From the NCBI RefSeq assembly GCF_918378365.1, contig NZ_OU912926.1:1302001-1366000 (forward strand): a stretch of 64,000 nt of DNA, read 5' to 3'. This document shows, one piece after another, positions 56,754 to 64,000 of this stretch (positions are counted from its first letter, which is position 1; each line of letters starts with the position of its first letter). A model generated the notes under the pieces. That model ran no database searches. It saw nothing but the letters and a program-made list of their open reading frames with translations, and had not been told where the DNA came from. Origin of the DNA: Candidatus Nitrotoga arctica. GTDB lineage: Bacteria; Pseudomonadota; Gammaproteobacteria; Burkholderiales; Gallionellaceae. The position numbers and the translations under genes are program-made.

Positions 56754-58277
56754 ATGATTAATAACCAAGTCAAAGGTGACATAGACCGACTCTGGCTGGA
56801 TTTTGTTACGGGAGGAATTTCCAACTCGCTCATAATAATCGAACAGATATCCTTTCTGATGTTCGCTCGCATGCTGGATATGGAAGAATCGCAACATGAG
56901 CGAAATGCCTTACGCCCCGGCGAATCTTCGCATCATTTTTTTCGGGTTGACCAGCAAACACTGCGCTGGAAAAACTGGAGCCGGATGAGTGACGGCGAGG
57001 CCATGCTTAAGTTTGTGCGCGACGAGGTTTTCTCTCATCTGCGCATTCTCGGTGGTAAAAAATTCGCATTTTGCGAATACATGAAAAATATATCTCTCCA
57101 AATCTCAAAGGCCAGTCTGCTGGTCTCGGTGGTGGAGCAGCTCGGAAAGTTGCCGCTGGGTAATACCAATACCCAGGGTGACTTATATGAATATTTATTG
57201 AGCAAGCTTACCACGGCAGGCATACATGGCCAGTTTCGCACGCCGCACCATATCATCAAGCTCATGGTGGAGCTTATTGAACCGAAACCGTCTGAAATCA
57301 TTGGTGACCCAGCTTGCGGCACGGCTGGTTTTTTGGTGGCAGTAAAGGAATACCTGCGTAAGACTTACTCTGCACCGGAGTTCGTTGAAACACTGGAAGG
57401 TGACAGTAAAAGTTATTCCGGTGACCAGCTTGAACTTTATCAGGAGCGCATTCAGCACGGCATGTTCCACGGTTTTGATTTCGATGCCACTATGCTGCGC
57501 TTGGCTGCCATGAATCTGATGCTGCATGGGGTGGAAAATCCAGAACTCCACTACATGGATACGCTTTCAAAAATATTTCCAGAAAAATTCCCGGCCATTG
57601 CTGATGGCGACAAAGGTGGACTGGATATTATTCTCTCCAACCCGCCATTTAAGGGCACACTGGCGGAGGATGTGCATCCTTCGTTACTTAAAATTGTCCA
57701 GACTAGAAAATCTGAGTTGCTTTTCGTCGTTCTAATTCTGCGCATGCTCAAGCATGGTGGCCGTTCCGCTACCATTGTGCCCGATGGAGTTTTGTTTGGC
57801 TCAAGTAAAGCCCATTTGGCCGTACGTGAATATTTGCTTGATCGAAACCAGTTGGAAGCGGTGATCTCGCTGCCATCCGGTGTTTTCAGATCTTTTGCAG
57901 GGCTTTCTACCGCTATTTTGGTATTCACTAAGGGTGGACGCACTCAGGATGTACTTTTTTACGATGCGCAAGCCGATGGATTCTCGCATGAAGAAAAATG
58001 TCTAGAAAATGCTGATAAGGATCTGTCCGACGTATTGATCCAATATCGTCGTTGGCGTAATGGCGAGAGCGAATTTTCTGATCGAACTGCAAAAGCTTTC
58101 AAGGTGTCTGCCGCGGACATTCGAGCCCATAATTTTGAACTGTCAATAAACCGTTACAGGGAAACCCGACATCAGGAAGTGAAGTTCGAGGAGCCCAAGG
58201 TGATTCTGGCGCGGATGCGAATGCTTGAGGTCGAGATTCAATGCGACATGGCTGAGTTGCAGGCTATGCTTCGATGA
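56754..58277 (+). CDS. hsdM: Type I modification methylase subunit HsdM
   Basis: 507 residues. The N-terminal HsdM_N helical domain (about 1-140) is followed by the N6-adenine methylase domain: SAM-binding GDPACGTAGFLVAV (motif I, 184-197), FDFDATMLRLAAMN (241-254), and catalytic DIILSNPPFKG (NPPF 296-299). The target-entry motif GQFRTPHHIIKLMVELI (159-175) is typical. With HsdS it methylates adenines in a split recognition sequence. It overlaps hsdS by four bases (ATGA). No hsdR is present in the operon. Confidence 0.95.
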   Translation: MINNQVKGDIDRLWLDFVTGGISNSLIIIEQISFLMFARMLDMEESQHERNALRPGESSHHFFRVDQQTLRWKNWSRMSDGEAMLKFVRDEVFSHLRILGGKKFAFCEYMKNISLQISKASLLVSVVEQLGKLPLGNTNTQGDLYEYLLSKLTTAGIHGQFRTPHHIIKLMVELIEPKPSEIIGDPACGTAGFLVAVKEYLRKTYSAPEFVETLEGDSKSYSGDQLELYQERIQHGMFHGFDFDATMLRLAAMNLMLHGVENPELHYMDTLSKIFPEKFPAIADGDKGGLDIILSNPPFKGTLAEDVHPSLLKIVQTRKSELLFVVLILRMLKHGGRSATIVPDGVLFGSSKAHLAVREYLLDRNQLEAVISLPSGVFRSFAGLSTAILVFTKGGRTQDVLFYDAQADGFSHEEKCLENADKDLSDVLIQYRRWRNGESEFSDRTAKAFKVSAADIRAHNFELSINRYRETRHQEVKFEEPKVILARMRMLEVEIQCDMAELQAMLR

Positions 58278-59008
58278 AGTTTGTCAGATTGGGAGATGTG
58301 GCGCGAATCGTTTGTGGAGGGTCGCTTGACCGATCAAACTCTTCCTGCTGGAATGGCACGATTCCTTGGATTACTGCGAAGGATATTCGCGACGCACGCA
58401 TCAGTGATTCGTTGGAAAGAATTACAGAATTTGGCCTGAAAGAGTCAGCATCTAATTTATTGCCAGTCGGAAGCATACTTGTGCCAGCGAGCATGATTCT
58501 CGAAAATGTTGTTATTAACGATGTGCCGGTTGCTATCAATAAAGATTTAAAGGCAATTATTGTTGAATCCCCTGATCTTGACAGGAATTACATACAGCAA
58601 TTTTTGCTCTCTAAGGCGAATAGTTTTGAGTTGAGTGGCAAAGAAGGGATGAAAAATGGGTATGCAACCGAAATGCTGGCTGATATTGATATCCCGCTTC
58701 TGCCCCTTGAAGAGCAACGGCGTATCGCCTTAATCCTCGACAAAGCTGATGCTATTTGTAAAAAACGCCGTGCCACACTCAAACTGGCAGACAGTTTTTT
58801 GCATTCTATTTTTTTGGATATGTTTGGCGATCCGGTGACAAATCCGAAAGAATGGTTAACTCCTTCAATTGCTGTTCAAGAGCGTTACTTGCAAATTCAT
58901 AATAAGATGGTTTCCATTAAGGAAAAGCTTGCAAATGAACTGGTTCAATCAAATTTTCTTTTCAACAGTCTTGCCGCATCTGTCTTTACCTCGTCTGAGG
59001 CAGCCTGA
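58274..59008 (+). CDS. hsdS: Half-length HsdS specificity subunit (single TRD)
   Basis: 244 residues, against about 400-450 for a two-domain HsdS. One target-recognition domain (1-140) is followed by the central conserved region PLLPLEEQRRIALILDKADA (141-160) and its helix, then FLDMFGDPVTNPKEW (180-194), which normally begins TRD2. Directly after this the sequence jumps to a distal conserved helix (VQERYLQIHNKMVSIKEKLA). The second TRD therefore seems deleted in frame. Such half subunits can dimerise and give a palindromic site. It starts inside the hsdM stop and ends 20 bases before the ATPase gene. Confidence 0.88.
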   Translation: MKFVRLGDVARIVCGGSLDRSNSSCWNGTIPWITAKDIRDARISDSLERITEFGLKESASNLLPVGSILVPASMILENVVINDVPVAINKDLKAIIVESPDLDRNYIQQFLLSKANSFELSGKEGMKNGYATEMLADIDIPLLPLEEQRRIALILDKADAICKKRRATLKLADSFLHSIFLDMFGDPVTNPKEWLTPSIAVQERYLQIHNKMVSIKEKLANELVQSNFLFNSLAASVFTSSEAA

Positions 59009-59028
59009 GCAATGAGGATAAATAAAAT

Positions 59029-60729
59029 ATGAGTGCACCGACCGCTATCAGTCAGACGGGCCTGACCAAAATTTATATTGAGAATTTTAAAGGCATCAGT
59101 TCCGAAGTGCAGATTGACCTAAAACCGATTACTTTGCTTTTCGGTGCAAACAGCGTTGGTAAAAGCACCATCATGCAAGCGTTGCAGTATGCGCGTGAAG
59201 TACTGGAGCGCAACAATGCCAACCCCGACCGCACTCTGCAGGGTGGAAATTTTGTTGATCTGGGAGGGTTTCGTAATCTCGTTCATCTACGTGATACGAC
59301 CCGCCATATTGCCATTCAGATCGAGCTGTCTTTAGGTGGCAAAGGGCTGCCCGACTTGGTGCCGGAAGCCTTTGATGATTGGCAAACAGATGATTCCAAG
59401 GTATGGGCTTTTTACAACCTGTTGCATGAAACACGGAATCGCGTTGAGTCGGTAAGCGTGAAGTTGGTGATTGCCTGGAGTCATCTACGTGATAAAGCTG
59501 TGGTGATCGGCTATCAAGTGGGCGCCAATGGTGAATGGCTGGCGGAAATAAATGCCACCGATGATGGTCGGGATGTCAGCATCAGTATTAACGAGATCAA
59601 TCCCATTTTTATGCGCAAGTTTACGCAGGAAGATCTGAGCAATAATCTGGAATATTTTTTACGATTGAATGCGAATTCAATTGCATCCAGTGATTCTGTA
59701 GCCCCCAAAATTGAAACTCACTATACGATATGGCCGCACATTATCGAGACGGTAACGGATGCTGGCATGGAAAAGACCGGTGAGGGTTTGCGCGAGTGGC
59801 TTTCCGGTTTTGATAGCGCGTTGCCTCGATTGGGCGAACTGTTGCATATCCCAGCACCCGATGTAATCGGTGCGGAGAATGTTTATATCGCCCGAGAGTT
59901 TACCGCCTTTATTTCGTCTTTGATTGTCGGACCTGGTGTGCTGGTGCGCGATGAATTGCGCAAAATGCGCTATGTCGGACCCATTCGCCATGTGCCCGCA
60001 CGCGATTTCGATGCCAGCCTGACCAAGGATGAAGCAGGATGGGCAGACGGTTTGGCTGGCTGGGAAGCTTTGCTGACTGGGCAGCAAAGCCTGATCGATG
60101 ATGTCAGTCGCTGGATGGCGGACGAAGACAAGCTCAACACCGGTTATGCAATCGAGCGCCGCTGGGTGCGCGAAGTGCGCTCGGAGTGGTTGGATCTGGT
60201 TGGCTCTGAAGAATTGAATCCCCAGCGTAAGTGGATGTTGAATAAAGCAATTGAAGCCTTACTGACCAAGCCTCGCATCGGTTTGATCGACACTAAATCC
60301 GGTCTGGAAATGCAGTCACGAGATGTCGGAATCGGCATCTCGCAAGTGCTGCCAGTGGTGGTGGCTGCGTTGGAGCCTTCTGCAAGCCTGGTGACTATCG
60401 AGCAGCCGGAGCTTCATATTCACCCTTCGGTACAAGTGGGTCTGGGTGACCTGTTAATCCACAGTGTACTCCGCCACGATATGAAATTTTTGATTGAAAC
60501 GCACAGCGAGCATCTGATTCTGCGCTTGCTGCGTCGGATTCGCGAAACATCGGAAGGGAATTTACCGTCGGGCTTTCCATCTGTTTCTCCAGAAATGATT
60601 GGGGTTTATTATGTAGGTCGCGGAGAAAATGGGGTTCAGATCAAATCTTTGCCCGTTGATGAGGCAGGTGAATTCACGGAAAGCTGGCCTAAAGGATTTT
60701 TTGATGAACGAGCCGGAGAGCTGTTCTAA
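59029..60729 (+). CDS. AAA15/OLD-like ATPase with DUF3696 C-terminus
   Basis: 566 residues of the SMC/OLD-like ABC-ATPase superfamily. Walker A is GANSVGKST (39-47); a long insert (70-420) is followed by the signature-like VGIGISQVLP (433-442), Walker B LVTIEQPELHIHP (454-466), and the switch ETHSEH (490-495). The last residues WPKGFFDERAGELF (553-566) match the DUF3696 tail. No TOPRIM domain is seen, unlike OLD nucleases. In defence systems such ATPases sense invaders and gate an effector. It is preceded by hsdS and overlaps the next gene (TAATG), so the two are likely partners. Confidence 0.88.
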   Translation: MSAPTAISQTGLTKIYIENFKGISSEVQIDLKPITLLFGANSVGKSTIMQALQYAREVLERNNANPDRTLQGGNFVDLGGFRNLVHLRDTTRHIAIQIELSLGGKGLPDLVPEAFDDWQTDDSKVWAFYNLLHETRNRVESVSVKLVIAWSHLRDKAVVIGYQVGANGEWLAEINATDDGRDVSISINEINPIFMRKFTQEDLSNNLEYFLRLNANSIASSDSVAPKIETHYTIWPHIIETVTDAGMEKTGEGLREWLSGFDSALPRLGELLHIPAPDVIGAENVYIAREFTAFISSLIVGPGVLVRDELRKMRYVGPIRHVPARDFDASLTKDEAGWADGLAGWEALLTGQQSLIDDVSRWMADEDKLNTGYAIERRWVREVRSEWLDLVGSEELNPQRKWMLNKAIEALLTKPRIGLIDTKSGLEMQSRDVGIGISQVLPVVVAALEPSASLVTIEQPELHIHPSVQVGLGDLLIHSVLRHDMKFLIETHSEHLILRLLRRIRETSEGNLPSGFPSVSPEMIGVYYVGRGENGVQIKSLPVDEAGEFTESWPKGFFDERAGELF

Positions 60730-61589
60730 TGATCAAAGAATTTGCATTAGATCCGGATGCTATCACTTCGTCTTATCGCGAGTTCTGCTACTTCACAGAG
60801 AAGTTTGGCGTGAGCCAGGGGCGAGTTATTTCCGCATTTCCAAAGAAGTGGAGAAAGCTGGTTTGTGATTCGGCTTTGCGGGAACATAAGGGTAAAGTCG
60901 AGTTTTCTAAAATTGTCGAACGTCTTAATAAATTTGGTAATGATATCGTTTTTGATACGAGTCGACCGAGTGGCGAAGGTTCTCAGACGTGGATAGATCG
61001 GGCATTAGTGGAGCATGCACGCAAACCCTTTGCGGCGATTATCTCAGCAACTGCTGTAAATCACCCGGATGTGTTGCTAAAAGATGAAATTGATGAAGAA
61101 AATCCGCGCTTCAAAGCCGCGCGACAGTGTGCTATTCCTCGAACCGCCCAAGCCCTGATAGGCTGTGCTGAGTTTTTGATTCGGCACGCTAAAATAATTA
61201 AGCTGGTTGATCCACATTTTGATCCTACCAAGCCTCGCTATCAGCGACCGTTAGAGCAGATATGTTCGTTATTGCCCGTTAGCAAAGCCATTGTGGAAAT
61301 ACATCGCAGCGATGAAATCGCCAACGACGAGCTGATTCGACGTTTCCAGCAGAGCGTTTCCATGTTGCCTTCAGGCGTGAAGATGCAATTGCATATTTAC
61401 GAAAAAGCACAAATGCACAACCGCTTTATCATTACCGAGAGTGGCGGACTGATTTATGGGGTTGGCCTGAGTGATAATGAGGATGGTGGTGGCGCGCCGG
61501 ATGAAGAGGTTACCTTGATGGAAACAGCAGTCAAAAATACTCGCTGGAATGATTACAGCAAAACTTCGCCTGTAGCTATATGGCCATGA
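60729..61589 (+). CDS. PLD-like protein, putative effector partner of the ATPase
   Basis: 286 residues, no export signal. The best motif is MHNRFIITESGGLIYGVGLS (229-248), an H-x-R-like variant of the phospholipase-D HxK half-site followed by the G-G-x-x-x-G strand. An earlier KIIKLVDPHFDPTKPRYQRP (156-175) looks like the first half of a PLD-like fold (compare vDPyf). Only one H-x-R/K is clear, so dimerisation or a degenerate site is possible. Assignment to a nuclease is an inference. It starts at the last base of the ATPase stop codon and ends the operon; aroA-cmk begins about 120 bases on. Confidence 0.6.
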   Translation: MIKEFALDPDAITSSYREFCYFTEKFGVSQGRVISAFPKKWRKLVCDSALREHKGKVEFSKIVERLNKFGNDIVFDTSRPSGEGSQTWIDRALVEHARKPFAAIISATAVNHPDVLLKDEIDEENPRFKAARQCAIPRTAQALIGCAEFLIRHAKIIKLVDPHFDPTKPRYQRPLEQICSLLPVSKAIVEIHRSDEIANDELIRRFQQSVSMLPSGVKMQLHIYEKAQMHNRFIITESGGLIYGVGLSDNEDGGGAPDEEVTLMETAVKNTRWNDYSKTSPVAIWP

Positions 61590-61706
61590 TAAAAGCATTT
61601 GTGCAGGTGAGTTCAGTTGAAAAAATGAACATACGCAGCCTATTGACTAATACTATTAACACCATCTGATTGTTTACTTTGCAATGACTGTATTATTTAT
61701 TTTGAC

Positions 61707-63662
61707 ATGACATATCAAAAATTTATTGATCTTCCTCCCATGCTGAGCGCCCAAGGGACTGTGCGTTTACCTGGTTCAAAAAGCATTTCCAATCGCATGC
61801 TGTTGCTCGCTACGTTGTCTCATGGGGTAACAGAAATCCGTGATCTTTTGCATTCGGATGATACAGAGCACATGCTGAAAGGATTGCGCACTTTGGGCGT
61901 AGCAGTGGAAGCATTGGGGGACCATGCTTATCGTGTGCAAGGGTGTGCTGGCGATTTTCCTGTTAAGGATGCCAAGCTGTTTCTCGGTAATGCGGGCACA
62001 GCTTTTCGCCCCTTGACAGCTGTACTGGCATTGGCGGGTGGGCATTATGAATTGTCGGGCGTGCCGCGTATGCACGAGCGCCCCATCGCTGATTTGGTGG
62101 ATGCATTGCGCGGGCTGGGTGCGAATATTCGTTATCTGGGTACGGAAGGTTTTCCGCCGCTCGAAATACATCCTGCTGCGCTACTTAGTGGCAGCCGTAT
62201 TGCGGTGCGCGGTGATGTTTCCAGTCAGTTTCTCAGTGCTTTACTGATGGCGCTGCCATTGATGCGTAGTTCAACTACGGTGGAGGTGAAAGGCGAGCTA
62301 ATTTCCAAGCCCTATGTCGAAATTACACTGGCAATGATGGCGCTTTTTGGTGTGCAGGTTGTGCGAGACGGCTGGAATTCGTTTACGGTTCCTGCCGGTA
62401 GCCACTATGTCGCGCCGGGTTTGATTCATGTCGAGGGTGATGCTTCATCTGCTTCGTATTTTTTAGCTGCGGGTGCTATCGGTGGCGGCCCAGTGCGAGT
62501 TGAGGGTGCGGGTCACGATAGTATTCAGGGTGATGTGCGCTTTGCCGAAGCATTACAGCTGATGGGCGCGCGCATCGCAATGGGGCCGAACTGGATGGAA
62601 GCGCGTGCACCGGAAAATGGCAGAATGAAAGGCATAGAATTGGATTGCAATCACATCCCCGATGCGGCAATGACGCTGGCGGTGTGTGCGTTGTTTGCCG
62701 ATGGCGTAACCACGCTGCGGAATATCGCCAGCTGGCGTGTTAAGGAAACCGATCGCATCGCAGCGATGGCCGCTGAATTGCGCAAATTTGGCGCAACGGT
62801 GGAAGAGGGCGCGGATTTCATTCACATCATGCCTCCTCAATCCTTGATCTTGGCTTCGCAATCCTCGATCGATACTTACGATGATCATCGCATGGCAATG
62901 TGTTTCTCGCTTGCCGCATTTAGTCAGACGGGCGTGCGTATCAACGATCCTCAATGCGTAGCCAAAACCTTTCCAGGTTACTTTGAAAGTTTTGCCAGTG
63001 TGGTTAAGGCTGTGCCAGTCATTGCCATTGATGGCCCTTCTGCTTCCGGTAAGGGCACCGTGGCGCAGCTGGTTGCAGCACAACTTGGGTTTCATTATCT
63101 TGATAGCGGTGCGTTGTATCGCCTGTTGGCACTAGCTGCACAACAGCAGGGAGTAGCGTTGAATGAGGAGGATCAATTGGTTGATCTAGCGGCATGCATG
63201 GGTATATGCTTTGAGGGTATAGATTCTTGGTTGGATGGTGTGCAGGTGACTGATGAGTTGCGTTCTGAGCAATCAGCAGCTGCGGCGTCCAGAGTGGCGG
63301 CATTCCCAGCGGTACGTACCGCATTATTGGGCAAGCAACATGCTTTCCGTCGGGCACCAGGGTTGGTTGCAGATGGTCGTGATATGGCCTCAGTGGTGTT
63401 TCCTGATGCTTCTTTAAAAATATTTCTGACTGCCAGTGTAAAGGTGCGTGCCGAACGGCGTTATAAACAGTTGATGGAAAAAGGAATGAGTGCTAATATT
63501 CCAGACCTTTTGGAAAAAATTCGCGCGCGCGATGAGAGTGATAGCCAGCGTAGCGTGGCTCCATTGCAACAGATGCCCGGAGCCAGTTTGCTCGACACCA
63601 CCGGCTTAACTATCGAGCAGGCGGTGCAGGAAGTGCTGACACGTTACCATTCCATGCATTGA
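61707..63662 (+). CDS. aroA-cmk: AroA-Cmk fusion: EPSP synthase and cytidylate kinase
   Basis: 651 residues. Residues 1-430 are EPSP synthase: [10 protein letters not shown] (21-30), [15 protein letters not shown] (91-105), RMHERPI and [14 protein letters not shown]. It makes 5-enolpyruvylshikimate-3-phosphate in the shikimate pathway; AroA has the class I type NAGTA motif. Residues about 437-651 are cytidylate kinase: P-loop GPSASGKGT (443-451), [13 protein letters not shown], and [20 protein letters not shown], for CMP to CDP. A short linker (SVVKAVP) joins them without a stop. The order matches the separate aroA, cmk, rpsA genes of many bacteria. Confidence 0.93.
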   Translation: MTYQKFIDLPPMLSAQGTVRLPGSKSISNRMLLLATLSHGVTEIRDLLHSDDTEHMLKGLRTLGVAVEALGDHAYRVQGCAGDFPVKDAKLFLGNAGTAFRPLTAVLALAGGHYELSGVPRMHERPIADLVDALRGLGANIRYLGTEGFPPLEIHPAALLSGSRIAVRGDVSSQFLSALLMALPLMRSSTTVEVKGELISKPYVEITLAMMALFGVQVVRDGWNSFTVPAGSHYVAPGLIHVEGDASSASYFLAAGAIGGGPVRVEGAGHDSIQGDVRFAEALQLMGARIAMGPNWMEARAPENGRMKGIELDCNHIPDAAMTLAVCALFADGVTTLRNIASWRVKETDRIAAMAAELRKFGATVEEGADFIHIMPPQSLILASQSSIDTYDDHRMAMCFSLAAFSQTGVRINDPQCVAKTFPGYFESFASVVKAVPVIAIDGPSASGKGTVAQLVAAQLGFHYLDSGALYRLLALAAQQQGVALNEEDQLVDLAACMGICFEGIDSWLDGVQVTDELRSEQSAAAASRVAAFPAVRTALLGKQHAFRRAPGLVADGRDMASVVFPDASLKIFLTASVKVRAERRYKQLMEKGMSANIPDLLEKIRARDESDSQRSVAPLQQMPGASLLDTTGLTIEQAVQEVLTRYHSMH

Positions 63663-63711
63663 GTACGCGCATGAGTTCGATATAAAAGTTGTATTGATGT
63701 ACGTTTGATAG

Positions 63712-63770
63712 CCCCGCAATGAACCTATCGTTCGGGTTTTTTAACCAGCCCCGCCAGAAGCGGGTTTGTC
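63712..63770 (+). terminator. Terminator-like hairpins between aroA-cmk and rpsA
   Basis: A hairpin with GAAC (63721-63724) and GTTC (63730-63733) flanked by C-rich and GGG sides is followed by a run of six T (63737-63742). A second stem CCCGC-CAGAA-GCGGG lies at 63750-63764, followed by TTTGTCTT. Either could terminate aroA-cmk; rpsA would then use its own promoter. Confidence 0.55.
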
Positions 63771-63786
63771 TTGGATATCTTTATAA

Positions 63787-64000
63787 ATGAATGCTAACGC
63801 TGCCGTAGTTGAAAACGATCTGGAAAGTTTTGCCTCCCTGTTTGAAGAAAGCTTGACGCGCAAGGAAATGCGCGCGGGTGAGTTGGTCACTGCGCATGTT
63901 GTGCGCATCGATCATAATGTGGTGGTGGTGAATGCCGGTCTGAAGTCCGAAAGCTTTATCCCCGTCGAGGAATTCTTCAATGCCGCAGGCGAGATTGAAG
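63787..64000 (+). CDS. rpsA: Ribosomal protein S1, N-terminal part (runs off the window)
   Basis: 71 codons are seen: [20 protein letters not shown] leads to the first S1/OB domain ([20 protein letters not shown] and [11 protein letters not shown]). S1 brings mRNA to the 30S subunit. The start is the ATG at 63787; the gene continues past 64000. It follows aroA-cmk, the usual order. Confidence 0.93.
   Translation, partial: MNANAAVVENDLESFASLFEESLTRKEMRAGELVTAHVVRIDHNVVVVNAGLKSESFIPVEEFFNAAGEIE

Overview
The window looks like a chromosomal segment of a betaproteobacterium, most likely in the Nitrosomonadales/Gallionellaceae neighbourhood. That is an inference from gene content: divergent proS/rppH, the dut-coaBC/radC arrangement, an aroA-cmk fusion in front of rpsA, and an arsR-arsC-acr3 operon. 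No rRNA, tRNA or CRISPR array was found. Housekeeping blocks alternate with accessory islands that carry insertion-sequence debris.

Layout. 1-970: a frameshifted and truncated alpha/beta hydrolase. 971-3066: arsenic resistance operon (minus strand). 3224-6216: two overlapping c-di-GMP genes, a degenerate-GGDEF/EAL protein and a degenerate HD-GYP protein. 6353-8665: a YefM/YoeB-type toxin-antitoxin pair and two integron-type cassettes separated by a 67-bp attC-like site, with no integrase nearby. 9375-18037: a beta-oxidation cluster (FadE, acyl-CoA ligase, thioesterase, HAD-ECH fusion, thiolase) with a small MITE between the last two genes. 18213-19847: an ATP-grasp-like protein and the fluoride channel CrcB. 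20486-28128: a large RHS gene split by an IS110-family element, whose tip looks like a phospholipase A2 toxin, followed by a secreted FN3/beta-helix protein. 28270-28646: IS91 debris. 29539-38852: a phosphate/polyphosphate island (H1-like basic protein, ppx, CYTH, CHAD, an orphan ParA-type ATPase, and convergent pstSCAB without phoU). 39159-47716: housekeeping genes (lytic transglycosylase, proS, rppH, ferritin-like protein, DUF475 membrane protein, dut, coaBC, radC). 48334-53026: two tandem PEGA/FGE-like lipid- or envelope-type proteins, a LuxR-type regulator and a secreted protein. 53346-54460: an intact IS630-family element. 55114-61589: a tight five-gene operon, rmuC-hsdM-half hsdS-AAA15/DUF3696 ATPase-PLD-like protein, with no hsdR. 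61707-64000: aroA-cmk fusion and the start of rpsA.

Most interesting. The 55114-61589 operon has type I modification genes but, in place of HsdR, an OLD-like ATPase and a protein with a phospholipase-D-like H-x-R segment. It is a candidate defence system in which methylation marks self and the ATPase/PLD pair acts as effector. Second is the polyphosphate island, where a ParA-type ATPase overlaps a CHAD gene and could position polyphosphate granules. Third are the integrase-less cassettes, and fourth the RHS gene, whose pre-insertion reading frame can be rebuilt exactly by removing 1671 bp. All functional statements rest on reading motifs by eye; no database search was run.
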